Origin: Phycisphaerales bacterium
GTDB taxonomy: Bacteria > Planctomycetota > Phycisphaerae > Phycisphaerales > SM1A02
Length of the DNA: 36,220 nucleotides
NCBI GenBank assembly: GCA_020345805.1
Contig: CP070772.1
Coordinates: forward strand, 2,379,161 to 2,415,380
Direction: 5' to 3'
Shown here: positions 21,840-28,925 of the stretch, in pieces
How the letters are laid out: each line of letters opens with the position of its first letter
Position numbering within the stretch: the first letter of the stretch is position 1
Notes under the pieces: generated by a model
What the model saw: only the letters and a program-made list of their open reading frames with translations
What the model was told of the DNA's origin: nothing
The model's database searches: none
Translations under genes and position numbers: made by a program

Positions 21840-22493
21840 ATGAACCATATCAAGAGCGCAAAGACGTGTGCCGCAATGGTGGCGGCGGGATTCCTCATCT
21901 CATGCACCGCCCCCGGAAGTGCCGGCGGAAGTGCCGCCGCCGACGCCGGCCGGGCGGGACCCGCTTCCGGCACGGTCGTTGACGTCGACGGCAATGTCTA
22001 TCGCACGGTGACCATCGGAAGACAGACCTGGATGGCGGAGAACCTGAGGGTGACAAAGGACCCCGCGGGTGATCCGATCGTGAGCTACTGCTACAACGAC
22101 GACCCGGCCGACTGCGAGACGCACGGCCGGCTGTACACCTGGGAGGTGGCGATGAACGGCGCAACCGCCGAAGGCGCCCGGGGCATTTGCCCCGATGGCT
22201 GGCACATACCGTCGGACGCGGAGTGGGTGGAGCTGTTCGAATATCTCGGGGGCGAGGATGCGGCCGGCGAGAAACTGAGTATCGACGGCTCGACCGGCTT
22301 CGACGCCCTGCTCGAAGGCGGGGCCGATTTCCGCGGAAACTACCTCTACCGGGGCGAGTACAGCATGTTCTGGAGCTCCACCGAGGTCGGCGAGGAAAGG
22401 GCATATCACCATTCCGTCGACAGCGACGGCAAGGCGAGTAAGTTCGCCGCGATGAAAGGGGCACGCATCGCAATCCGGGCGATCAAGGACTGA
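21840..22493 (+). CDS. FISUMP-domain lipoprotein
   Basis: A 217-residue protein with a lipoprotein-type signal (MVAAGFLISC, Cys near residue 22). From about residue 45 it follows the Fibrobacter succinogenes major paralogous domain: VDVDGNVYRTVTIGRQTWMAENLRV (shown in part: TIGRQTWMAENLRV), GRLYTW, ICPDGWHIPSDAEW, MFWSSTE, and a final IAIRAIKD. The domain is related to formylglycine-enzyme-like C-type lectin folds and is usually on exported proteins; no reaction is known. Length fits a single domain. GGAGAGGTGACC before ATG 21840 is a good ribosome site. It is followed by nupC 77 bp downstream. Confidence 0.88.
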   Translation: MNHIKSAKTCAAMVAAGFLISCTAPGSAGGSAAADAGRAGPASGTVVDVDGNVYRTVTIGRQTWMAENLRVTKDPAGDPIVSYCYNDDPADCETHGRLYTWEVAMNGATAEGARGICPDGWHIPSDAEWVELFEYLGGEDAAGEKLSIDGSTGFDALLEGGADFRGNYLYRGEYSMFWSSTEVGEERAYHHSVDSDGKASKFAAMKGARIAIRAIKD

Positions 22494-22555
22494 ATGCACT
22501 GCCCGGTCGCCTGACTGACTAGCCGCCGATGCCCGCAAGCCCTCCGCACCTGTAG

Positions 22556-22561
22556 TAACAT
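22556..22561 (+). promoter_or_regulatory. -10-like box TAACAT upstream of nupC
   Basis: TAACAT ends 9 nt before ATG 22571, and no Shine-Dalgarno is present. A transcript would have a leader of only about 2-3 nt. Confidence 0.3.
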
Positions 22562-22570
22562 GCCCTCGCC

Positions 22571-23866
22571 ATGATCTACCTGCGCGGGGCGCTCGGCATC
22601 ATCATTCTCCTGGCCCTGGCCTGGGCGATGTCTTCCAACCGGCGGAAGGTGCCGTGGCGGGTGATCGGCGGTGGGCTGGTGTTGCAGTTCATCCTCGCCG
22701 GCCTCATACTCGGCACGGAATGGGGGCTGGCGGTCTTCGAAGCGATCTCCGACTTCTTCTTCAGGCTGATCTCGATGGCCGTGCCCGGGGCGGAGATGGT
22801 GTTCGGCGAGTTGGGCAAAGGCGCCGAAGGAGAACTTGGCTTCATCTTCGCCTTCGCCGGCACGGGGCTGGTGGTGATCCTCTTCTTCGCCGCCCTGTTG
22901 GGGATTCTCTATCACCTGGGGGTGATGCAATTCGTAATCTGGTGCCTGGCGCGGGTGATGAGCGCGACCATGCGCCTCAGCGGGGCGGAGTCGATGGCGG
23001 GGGCGGCCAACATCTTCGTGGGGCAGACGGAGGCGCCGCTGGTGGTGAGGCCTTATCTCAGCGCGATGACGATGTCGGAACTGAACGCACTGATGACGGG
23101 CGGGTTCGCCACCATCGCCGGCTCGGTGCTGGCGGTCTATATCGGCGTGCTGGGACCCGAGTACGGGCCGCACCTGCTCACCGCATCGGTGATGAGCGCC
23201 CCGGCGGCGTTCGTGATGGCCAAGATCATCCGCCCGGAAACCGAGACGCCCGAAACGTGGGGCAAGGTTCCGCTGCGCATCGAGCGGAAGGCGAGCAACA
23301 TCATCGAGGCCGCGGCCAACGGCACGCAGGACGGATTGAAGCTGTACCTGAACGTGGTGGCGATGCTGATCGCGTTCGTGGCGCTGATCGCGCTGGTGAA
23401 CTGGCCCCTGGGGTGGTTCGGCGAGGCGGCCCTGAACATGCCGAGAGTGCCGGAGGACGGAACGGCGGGCGATCCGCTCACCCTGGCGAAGATCTTCGGC
23501 TGGATTTTTGCGCCCGTGGCCTGGTGCGTGGGGATCGAAGGCTGGCACGACTGCAACCTCTTCGGCTCGCTGCTGGGCACGAAGATGGCGGTAAACGAGT
23601 TCGTCGCGTTCATGAACATGACGCAGATCAATGCCGCGGAGGCGGGCACCGCGGGCGCGTGGAGTGATCCGCGCAGCGCCAAGATCGCCGCCTACGCGCT
23701 GTGCGGCTTCTCGAACTTCGGCTCCATCGGCATCCAACTGGGCGGGATCAGCCCGCTCGCTCCCGATCGGAAGACGGACCTTTCCCGCCTGGCGTTGAGG
23801 GCGATGCTCGGCGCGACGCTCGCATCGCTGACCACCGCGACGATCGCGGGGATGTTCGTGGAATAG
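22571..23866 (+). CDS. nupC: NupC-type concentrative nucleoside transporter
   Basis: A 431-residue inner-membrane transporter that takes up nucleosides using a sodium or proton gradient. CNT signatures are clear: GTGLVVILFFAALLGILYHLG, ESMAGAANIFVGQTEAPLVV (shown in part), LMTGGFATIAGSVLAVY, NEFVAFMN and CGFSNFGSIGIQLGG. These include the Gln-Thr-Glu and Asn-Glu residues that contact ribose and base in known structures. Ten or so hydrophobic segments cover the whole length, and the protein appears complete. It could feed thymidine or other nucleosides into salvage; no salvage enzyme is adjacent. The symbol is by family, not proven orthology. Confidence 0.93.
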   Translation: MIYLRGALGIIILLALAWAMSSNRRKVPWRVIGGGLVLQFILAGLILGTEWGLAVFEAISDFFFRLISMAVPGAEMVFGELGKGAEGELGFIFAFAGTGLVVILFFAALLGILYHLGVMQFVIWCLARVMSATMRLSGAESMAGAANIFVGQTEAPLVVRPYLSAMTMSELNALMTGGFATIAGSVLAVYIGVLGPEYGPHLLTASVMSAPAAFVMAKIIRPETETPETWGKVPLRIERKASNIIEAAANGTQDGLKLYLNVVAMLIAFVALIALVNWPLGWFGEAALNMPRVPEDGTAGDPLTLAKIFGWIFAPVAWCVGIEGWHDCNLFGSLLGTKMAVNEFVAFMNMTQINAAEAGTAGAWSDPRSAKIAAYALCGFSNFGSIGIQLGGISPLAPDRKTDLSRLALRAMLGATLASLTTATIAGMFVE

Positions 23867-23971
23867 CGAAGAGAACAGAAGGCGGGAATCCTACGATGAG
23901 ACCGGCGGGCAGCAGACGCCGGCGCGCTGTCGCACCATCGAAACGGATTCTCGCTGCCGCAAACGATCGAT

Positions 23972-24661
23972 ATGGAACGAATGAACGAGCCGCCAGTCAA
24001 AGATTGCCTCAGTCCCACGCGGTTCATTGATTGCGGGCATCCGTCGATTCAGGCGAAGGCGCATGAGCTCGCCCCACCATCACTTCCGCCGGTCGAGCGG
24101 GCGGTGCGGCTGTTCGACTTCGTCCGCGATCGCATCCAGTACGAGTTCAAGGCCAAACTACAGGAGCGGGACTATGTCGCGTCGAACGTGCTGGCGTGCG
24201 GAACGGGATTCTGCGTGCAGAAGGCGGTTCTGCTGTGCGCACTGGCGAGGGCGGCGGGGATTCCCGCGGCCGTGATGTTGACCGATCTGCGCGATCACAC
24301 GCTGCCGCCCAAGCTCGCCGAGGGGATGGGCACCAACGTGCTCTACCACCACGGGCTGGTCGCGCTTTATCTGAAAGGGCGATGGGTGAAGGCGGATGCC
24401 AGCCTCTCGCCGGACCTGGTTGAGAAGAAGGGATATCGACAGGTGGTGTTCGACGGCCGGGAGGACGCGCTGCTTGCCGCAACGACATTGAACGGCGAGG
24501 CGCACGCCGACTATCTCCGCTGGCACGGGATGTACGCGGATCTGCCATTTGCGCAGATGGTGCGGGCCTTTGGAGACGGCTACCGCGGCGGCAACCCCTA
24601 CGTGCTGGAACTGATCGGGGTTCTGCCCCCCGGCTCGGCCGAGCCGCCTTCGAGCAACTGA
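23972..24661 (+). CDS. Transglutaminase-like (papain-fold) protein
   Basis: A 229-residue protein without a signal peptide. A cysteine-protease-like triad is visible: Cys in ACGTGFCVQKAVLLCALAR, His in VLYHHGLVALY and Asp in WVKADASLSP. This is the order of transglutaminase-core proteins (Cys, His, Asp), and bacterial members are mostly peptidases or of unknown role. The N-terminal FDFVRDRIQYEF also fits the family. Starts at 23972 and 23981 (MERMNEPP) are equally possible. It is 106 bp from nupC and 23 bp from slyX, on the same strand. Confidence 0.87.
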   Translation: MERMNEPPVKDCLSPTRFIDCGHPSIQAKAHELAPPSLPPVERAVRLFDFVRDRIQYEFKAKLQERDYVASNVLACGTGFCVQKAVLLCALARAAGIPAAVMLTDLRDHTLPPKLAEGMGTNVLYHHGLVALYLKGRWVKADASLSPDLVEKKGYRQVVFDGREDALLAATTLNGEAHADYLRWHGMYADLPFAQMVRAFGDGYRGGNPYVLELIGVLPPGSAEPPSSN

Positions 24662-24668
24662 TTCCTCG

Positions 24669-24674
24669 TACAAT
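24669..24674 (+). promoter_or_regulatory. -10-like box TACAAT upstream of slyX
   Basis: TACAAT ends 9 nt before ATG 24684 and overlaps the gap after the transglutaminase-like gene. There is no Shine-Dalgarno for slyX. Confidence 0.35.
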
Positions 24675-24683
24675 CAGCGCCAC

Positions 24684-24911
24684 ATGGAAGACCGCATCAT
24701 CAGGCTCGAAGAGAAGGTGACGCTGCTGGAGAGGTACCTCGAGGAGCTTGATTCGGTGGTGCGCGAGCTTTATGAGAAGCTCGAGGCGATGCAGGCGGAG
24801 ATGGATCGCCGCAGCGAGGATCTGGAGCGGCGATTCACGGATCTCGGCCGGGTGGTGACGGGCGAGGAAGACGATGACGAGCCGCCCCCGCCCCACTGGG
24901 GGCGGAAATAG
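24684..24911 (+). CDS. slyX: SlyX family protein
   Basis: A 75-residue coiled-coil protein: heptads run from RIIRLEEKVTLLERYLEELD to RRFTDLGRV. The terminal PPPPHWGRK matches the PPPHY-type tail of the SlyX family. Length is normal (about 70-75). Biochemical role is unknown even in E. coli, where slyX lies near slyD, an FKBP-type protein; here the FKBP gene is 8 kb away and the link is not meaningful. Confidence 0.87.
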   Translation: MEDRIIRLEEKVTLLERYLEELDSVVRELYEKLEAMQAEMDRRSEDLERRFTDLGRVVTGEEDDDEPPPPHWGRK

Positions 24912-24950
24912 CGCCTCTCCGGGCCGGATCGTCGTCGTCACCTCCGGCGG

Positions 24951-24956
24951 TACAAT
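24951..24956 (+). promoter_or_regulatory. -10-like box TACAAT upstream of the DUF5658-like gene
   Basis: TACAAT ends 8 nt before ATG 24965, with no Shine-Dalgarno, as for slyX. Confidence 0.35.
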
Positions 24957-24964
24957 GAACGCCC

Positions 24965-25420
24965 ATGGAACGCACGCCCCGCCCAAGGCTCAGGCCGGAG
25001 GCCGACCGGAGCGGGCAGCCGCCCCGGCCGCCGAGGCGATTCCGGATCGGATGGCTGACCTCGCCACCGATGCGCTATCCCAACGCGTACCTCTGGTTTC
25101 TCTTCTTCTCGGCGATGGACGTGATGCTTACCTGGAAGATCCTGGAGAAAGATGGCACGGAAGTGAACCCCGTGGCCAGAATGCTGATCGATCACTGGAG
25201 CGGCCGGGGTGAGGATTGGGCGCTTTGGAGCACAATAGGCTTCAAGTTCTGCCTGATGTTGTTCGTGATCGTGGTGTGCGAGGCGGTGGGCCGGAAGAAG
25301 GATCGGACGGGCCGCTGGCTGGCGTGGATCTCAGTGGGAATCTCGGCCCTGCCGGTGGTGTATTCTCTGGGTTTGCTCACGTATCACGTGTTCGTCCTGG
25401 AGCCGATGATGGCGGAGTAG
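24965..25420 (+). CDS. DUF5658-like small membrane protein
   Basis: A 151-residue protein with a Pro/Arg-rich N-terminal tail of about 38 residues and three hydrophobic segments. The first membrane segment contains FFSAMDVMLTWKILEKDGTE followed by NPVARMLID, and the second starts GFKFCLMLFV; this D..LT...G.E.NP...K pattern is that of DUF5658. Function unknown. The charged pair in the first membrane segment is typical of the family. It ends 21 bp from the converging YjbQ gene. Confidence 0.75.
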   Translation: MERTPRPRLRPEADRSGQPPRPPRRFRIGWLTSPPMRYPNAYLWFLFFSAMDVMLTWKILEKDGTEVNPVARMLIDHWSGRGEDWALWSTIGFKFCLMLFVIVVCEAVGRKKDRTGRWLAWISVGISALPVVYSLGLLTYHVFVLEPMMAE

Positions 25421-25441
25421 GGCGCGGTCGCCGACGAATGC

Positions 25442-25858
25442 TTATTCGCCCATCACCGTAACCATGATCGTGCGCTGCCGGGGCTTGACATCGCAGTCCA
25501 GGTGGAAGATCTGCTGCCAGGTGCCGAGGACGAGCCGGCCGTCATTAATCGGCACGGTGAGGTCCGGCCCCATCCAGGTCGCCTGTAGGTGCGAATGCCC
25601 GTTCCCGTCATGCCAGGCCTGCTCGTGGCCGTATTCACGGCTGGGCGGGATCAGCTTGTCGAGGATCTCGGGCATGTCCCGTTCAAGGCCCGGCTCGAAC
25701 TCGATGGTGCCGACCGTTCCCGTCGAGCCGACGTTGAACACATGTGCGATCCCCGCAGAGATGCCGGATTCGGCCACCACGCGGCTCACCTGCGGGGTGA
25801 TGTCGTGCATGTCGCGATGGCCGGCGGTGCTGACAGTGATCTGCGATTGATAAACCAT
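25442..25858 (-). CDS. YjbQ/UPF0047 family protein (secondary thiamine-phosphate synthase type)
   Basis: A 138-residue protein. The conserved end is plain: GNGHSHLQATWMGP (His ligands), VPINDGRLVLGTWQQIFHLD, and RQRTIMVTVMGE. E. coli YjbQ has weak thiamine-phosphate synthase activity, and the family is thought to bind a metal. In this sequence the HTTA-like block usually found near residue 45 reads FNVGSTGTVGTIEFEPG, which I recall from archaeal-type members. Start ATG 25858 has GGAGG 6 nt upstream, and TACACT further up as a -10 candidate. Link to thiamine is suggestive, as thiC is in the same window but 12 kb away. Confidence 0.85.
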   Translation of the reverse strand: MVYQSQITVSTAGHRDMHDITPQVSRVVAESGISAGIAHVFNVGSTGTVGTIEFEPGLERDMPEILDKLIPPSREYGHEQAWHDGNGHSHLQATWMGPDLTVPINDGRLVLGTWQQIFHLDCDVKPRQRTIMVTVMGE

Positions 25859-25916
25859 GGCGGTCCTCCGGCGTGCAGTGTACGCTCTGAAGGACCGGCC
25901 GCGGAGCGAGCGAGCA
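25859..25916. promoter_or_regulatory. Divergent promoter region of yjbQ-like and epimerase genes
   Basis: Only 58 bp separate the two starts. On the minus strand TACACT (25877-25882) precedes GGAGG and ATG 25858. On the plus strand GGAGCGAG lies before ATG 25917. Regulation may be shared. Confidence 0.4.
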
Positions 25917-26861
25917 ATGCCGCAGGACTCGAAACACGTCGTCACCGGAGCATTCGGCTACACCGGCTCCCGTATCGCCCGGCGGCTGCTTGAGGCCGGC
26001 TGCGTGGTCCGCACGCTCACCAACTCACCCCGACGCGATCACCTCTTCGGCAATCGGATTGAGGTTCACCCGCTGGCGTTCGACGATCCGGAGCAGCTCG
26101 TCGCTTCGCTTCGTGATTGTGCGGTGCTCTACAACACCTATTGGGTGCGCTTCAACCACCGGCGGTTTACGCAGGCGGCGGCGGTGGAGAACACGCTGAG
26201 GCTGTTCGAGGCGGCCAAGAAAGCGGGCGTGAAGCGGGTGTTGCACGTGAGCATCACCAACCCCTCCGAGAATTCGCCGTTCGAGTACTTCCGGGGCAAG
26301 GCGCGCCTGGAGGCGGCCTTGCGAGAGTCGGGCCTGTCGCATGCAATCCTCCGGCCGGCGGTTCTGTTCGGCGGCGGTGACATTCTCGTCAACAACATCG
26401 CCTGGGCGCTGCGCCGGCTGCCGGTCTTCGGTGTCTTCGGCGACGGTGAATACCGCCTTCAGCCGATCCACGTCGAGGACTTCGCGGCCCTGGCGGTTCG
26501 GCAAGCTTCCGGAGCGGAGAACGTCACCATCGACGGCATCGGTCCGGAAACCTTCACCTACCGTAAGCTGGTGGAGAGAATCGGGCAGATCATCGGCAGA
26601 CAACGACCCGTCATCTCCGTCCCCCCCAACATCGGCCACTGCGTCGCCTGGGTGCTGGGGAAGCTGACCGGAGACGTGATGCTCACCCGGGCGGAGATCG
26701 ATGCGCTCATGGCCGATCTGCTGTGCACGGGTTCACCTCCGGCCGGCCGGACAAGACTGACGGACTGGGCTCGGGCGCACCGAGACGAACTGGGGCGGCG
26801 CTATGCGAGCGAGCTGGCCAGGCGCATCAATCGGCAGTCGGCCTGCGCTCGCGTTGAGTGA
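25917..26861 (+). CDS. NAD(P)-binding epimerase/dehydratase-like protein
   Basis: A 314-residue short-chain dehydrogenase-like protein of the atypical SDR group (NDUFA9-like). It starts with a Rossmann loop, VTGAFGYTGSRIARRLLEAG (GxxGxxG at about 10-16), followed by RTLTNSP, and the LRPAVLFGGGDILVNNIAWALRRLPVFG region (shown in part: LRPAVLFGGG) seen in complex I NDUFA9-like and ubiquinone-linked proteins. The classical YxxxK is replaced by YFRGKAR, as in atypical SDRs, where dehydrogenase activity is often absent. Role unknown; NAD(P) binding is likely. ATG 25917 was chosen at the beginning of the fold. Confidence 0.83.
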   Translation: MPQDSKHVVTGAFGYTGSRIARRLLEAGCVVRTLTNSPRRDHLFGNRIEVHPLAFDDPEQLVASLRDCAVLYNTYWVRFNHRRFTQAAAVENTLRLFEAAKKAGVKRVLHVSITNPSENSPFEYFRGKARLEAALRESGLSHAILRPAVLFGGGDILVNNIAWALRRLPVFGVFGDGEYRLQPIHVEDFAALAVRQASGAENVTIDGIGPETFTYRKLVERIGQIIGRQRPVISVPPNIGHCVAWVLGKLTGDVMLTRAEIDALMADLLCTGSPPAGRTRLTDWARAHRDELGRRYASELARRINRQSACARVE

Positions 26862-26939
26862 GCATTCGAGCGAAAGGCACAAGCTTTCGAAGAAGCGCCG
26901 CCGTTTTCGGCGTTCCTTGCGCTGGCGTGAAACCGTGGT

Positions 26940-26977
26940 GAAAAAAGCTCGGCGGCAAGCAATCAAGCCGTCGAGCT
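26940..26977 (-). terminator. Intrinsic terminator (minus strand)
   Basis: AGCTCGACGGC (26977-26967), 10-nt loop, GCCGCCGAGCT (26956-26946), then six T residues. The stem is 11 bp with one G-U pair. No minus-strand gene ends here, which implies an unannotated transcript from the right. Confidence 0.7.
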
Positions 26978-27061
26978 TCACGGTCCGAGCAGACGACGTT
27001 GCCGTCGCTGCTTCGGAAGGCCGGGATGTGGTCCCGGCTAGATTGTAGACATCGACCAATT
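26941..27061 (-). ncRNA. Candidate small structured RNA
   Basis: On the minus strand: GCCGGGA-CCACA-TCCCGGC (27038-27020), then a long stem 27016-27003/26998-26985 with single-base bulges closing a GCAA tetraloop, then a terminator (26977-26940). A possible promoter is TTGACG (27095-27090), 16 bp, CATTCT (27073-27068), giving a start near 27061. TACAAT at 27047-27042 is an alternative -10. No known RNA family is recognised. The 5' end is uncertain. Confidence 0.4.
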
Positions 27062-27476
27062 ACCTCAAGAATGCCACAGGCATTCGATTCGTCAAGGTAC
27101 TTTTTGACATTGGCCCGCGCAATCGACACGACCGGACCGAAACCGCGGGGCGGCCGTCCGCCGTGATCGCCGTCGGTACGGCCATTGCCGTGCCGTTCGG
27201 ACAGCCCTGTCCCGTTCGGCCGCGTGCGGGGCGAACACGGGGTCGCCAGATCATCGAGCACCGCGTTGTTCGGTGAGGGCAAAAGGAACCGGCCGACTGT
27301 CCCCTCGACAGTCGACCGGAGCATGGCAATTGGATGTGTCTTCCCTCCGCAGCCGAGCTTTTTCACGCGGCCGTCCCTGCCCGCATTGTCACCATTCTGT
27401 TCGAAGGCACCGGGCTGGAGGTTGCAGCCTGAGTGAGAATGTCCGACTCCTCGGGCAAAAAATCGCCAAGGGGCGA

Positions 27477-28289
27477 CTACGGCTCGTCGTGCCAGGTCCG
27501 GCTGAAGATGTCGTAGATCAATGACCGATCGGCCGGTCGGGGCCGTCCGTCCGGATCGGTGCTGATCCCGACGTCGATGGAGGTGCTGAAGATTTCCGTC
27601 TCGATGGGCCGGACGGTCAGGGCACCGGTAAGGCTGAGAAGCCGTTCCAGCTGCCAGTACTCGGGTCGGGAGAACTCGCCCGCGGGCCGGTTGCGGAGGG
27701 CCGCCAGGTAATGCCGGAAGTTCTCCGCGACCAGTGCGGCCGCATGCAGCGGATTCCGCGCCTGCAGCACCACGGAATGGTCCGATTTGGCCCGTAGCGC
27801 CGCCACCGCCCGGATTTCGGCCTCCAGGGGCGTTTGGCCGGCCCGGGCGGCTTGGATCATCGCCTCCGCGTCGCCCGCCTCGATGGGACCGTCCACGAGA
27901 ACCGCCATCATCCCCGCCGGCTCCAGCATCCCCGCCAGCTCACGCAACGCGCCGGCCGCAACCACGCACGCCCCGTTTTCAAATGCGTCAACGGTATCCA
28001 CACCCAGGCGCTGCGCCGCCTTGGCGACCGACCCGACTACTCCGTCCTCTTCGTCGTCCGTCGGCGAGAGGCTGAACAGCAACGTAAGAGCCGATGAATC
28101 GGGGGCAAGATCAAACCAGACGGCCAGAGCATCGGCAAATCGGATGGGGCTGAGCGTCAGTTCGCAGCCGAATCCGGTCTTCTCCAGCGCGGCCCGGAGC
28201 GGGGAGAGCATGCCGGCCAGGCTGGTGCCGGGCCCCGGCAGACCGCCTGAGCCTCGGGCGGTGAACGCGTTTTTCTGCCTGCGTTTCAT
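27477..28289 (-). CDS. Hypothetical protein, not recognised
   Basis: A 270-residue soluble protein with no signal peptide or membrane segment. It starts with a basic tail (MKRRQKNAFTARGSGG), then an alpha/beta-like body with strands such as DALAVWFDLAPDSSALTLLFSLS and a helix-rich centre (IQAARAGQTPLEAEIRAVAALRAKS). I recognise no family or catalytic motif. ATG 28289 is well supported by GGGAGGTGGGTCACC before it. Codon use is like that of neighbours. It stands alone: an intrinsic terminator lies about 190 bp upstream, and 600 bp of gene-poor DNA downstream. Confidence 0.75.
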   Translation of the reverse strand: MKRRQKNAFTARGSGGLPGPGTSLAGMLSPLRAALEKTGFGCELTLSPIRFADALAVWFDLAPDSSALTLLFSLSPTDDEEDGVVGSVAKAAQRLGVDTVDAFENGACVVAAGALRELAGMLEPAGMMAVLVDGPIEAGDAEAMIQAARAGQTPLEAEIRAVAALRAKSDHSVVLQARNPLHAAALVAENFRHYLAALRNRPAGEFSRPEYWQLERLLSLTGALTVRPIETEIFSTSIDVGISTDPDGRPRPADRSLIYDIFSRTWHDEP

Positions 28290-28476
28290 GGTGACCCACC
28301 TCCCTGTGTGGATCCCTCGCGCCTCCGGCCCGCGGTCAGGCGGACCGGGATGGAAGCGGATACGCGGGAAGTGCTGCTCAACTGCGCCGACACGGTGTCG
28401 TTCCTTTCGGACTCACTAGTCAATTCGCGAGGAATCGGTTTCGGTTGATGTCAAATCCTGTGGGTTACTGCGGCAA

Positions 28477-28506
28477 GAAAAAAAGCCCTGTCCGGCGGAC
28501 AGGGCT
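28477..28506 (-). terminator. Intrinsic terminator (minus strand)
   Basis: AGCCCTGTCC (28506-28497), loop GCC, GGACAGGGCT (28493-28484), then a run of six T residues. This is the strongest terminator in the window, and no annotated minus-strand gene of normal size lies just upstream. Confidence 0.88.
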
Positions 28507-28538
28507 TGGTGTGAATCGGAGTGCTGGTTAGTTGCGCG

Positions 28539-28616
28539 TCACACGTCGCCCTGCCCGTCTGCCGTATGGCAGCGGTCGTTCATGGCAAAAAGGATGACGC
28601 GCGGAAATCGTTTCAT
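28539..28616 (-). CDS. Possible 25-residue peptide
   Basis: ATG 28616 lies 8 nt after a TAGATT -10 box and so at the expected transcription start. The frame reads MKRFPRVILFAMNDRCH and 8 further residues before TGA. A basic start and a hydrophobic stretch are visible, but it is too short to judge coding potential. No Shine-Dalgarno. Confidence 0.3.
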   Translation of the reverse strand: MKRFPRVILFAMNDRCHTADGQGDV

Positions 28617-28624
28617 CTGTCTGC

Positions 28625-28652
28625 AATCTAGACCCAAAACGTCGGGGGTCAA
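28625..28652 (-). promoter_or_regulatory. Promoter TTGACC-N16-TAGATT
   Basis: On the minus strand: -35 TTGACC (28652-28647), 16-bp spacer, -10 TAGATT (28630-28625). Predicted start near 28618-28616. This is the most complete sigma-70-like promoter seen in the window. Confidence 0.6.
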
Positions 28653-28925
28653 TTCCTTTACTCTCGTTCTTCGGCAAAAGGGAAGAGAGCTTTCCCTCTG
28701 AATGGATATACGCATCTGCCCTGTCAATCGTTCCAGGAAGGCGGATATTTCATCCCGGGGGCGGAAACGGCGGGAAGGGGGTGATTATCGACCTCGGGAT
28801 CTCGCTCGACGGGTGCACCGGCGGCAGGGAACGGCCCGGCGGCCGCGGTCTGGAAACCGGGCTTATCGGCCCGCCCCGGAAAACCGGCCGGGCGCGTCCA
28901 CGGCCCCGCCGCCTGCGAGAACCGG
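28653..28925. other. Intergenic region, no gene seen
   Basis: GC-rich DNA between the small transcript and the end of the DUF481 gene. No convincing frame, repeat or strong terminator is seen; GGGC...GCCC near 28859-28874 could be a weak stop for the DUF481 gene. Confidence 0.4.

Larger units (their letters stand above)
26938..27366. repeat. Inverted repeat pair bounding 429 bp
   Basis: GTGAAAAAAGCTCGGC at 26938-26953 matches the reverse complement of 27352-27366 (GTGAAAAAGCTCGGC), differing by one A. No target-site duplication is seen. It may be a small non-autonomous element, or two related terminators facing each other. Confidence 0.45.
26862..27476. other. Gene-poor region with hairpins
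   Basis: About 615 bp. After the epimerase stop, CGCCG-TTTT-CGGCG near 26898-26911 may end its transcript. The rest holds an inverted repeat pair at 26938-27366, a minus-strand RNA candidate, and CGACTGTC-CCCTC-GACAGTCG at 27294-27314. An open frame on the minus strand (27366-26827) crosses the terminator and has mixed third-codon bases unlike its neighbours, so I do not call it as a gene. Confidence 0.55.
28477..28618 (-). ncRNA. Candidate small transcript, possibly encoding a 25-residue peptide
   Basis: A transcript of about 140 nt is implied by the promoter at 28652-28625 and the terminator at 28506-28477. It contains a small hairpin CTGCC-ATAC-GGCAG near 28574-28561. It may be an sRNA, a small mRNA, or both. 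Confidence 0.5.

Noticed and set aside
22406..23737. 443-codon minus-strand frame opposite nupC
   Set aside because: It is rich in His, Arg and Gln as expected for a mirror frame of a membrane protein gene, and nupC is unmistakable.
26941..27061. tmRNA or other universal RNA gene
   Set aside because: No tRNA-like ends, no tag reading frame in the right place, and none of the hallmark motifs of RNase P, 6S or SRP RNA could be found.
26827..27366. 179-codon minus-strand open frame
   Set aside because: It crosses the intrinsic terminator at 26940-26977, has mixed third-codon bases unlike nearby genes, lacks a ribosome site and shows no known domain. It also overlaps the end of the epimerase gene.
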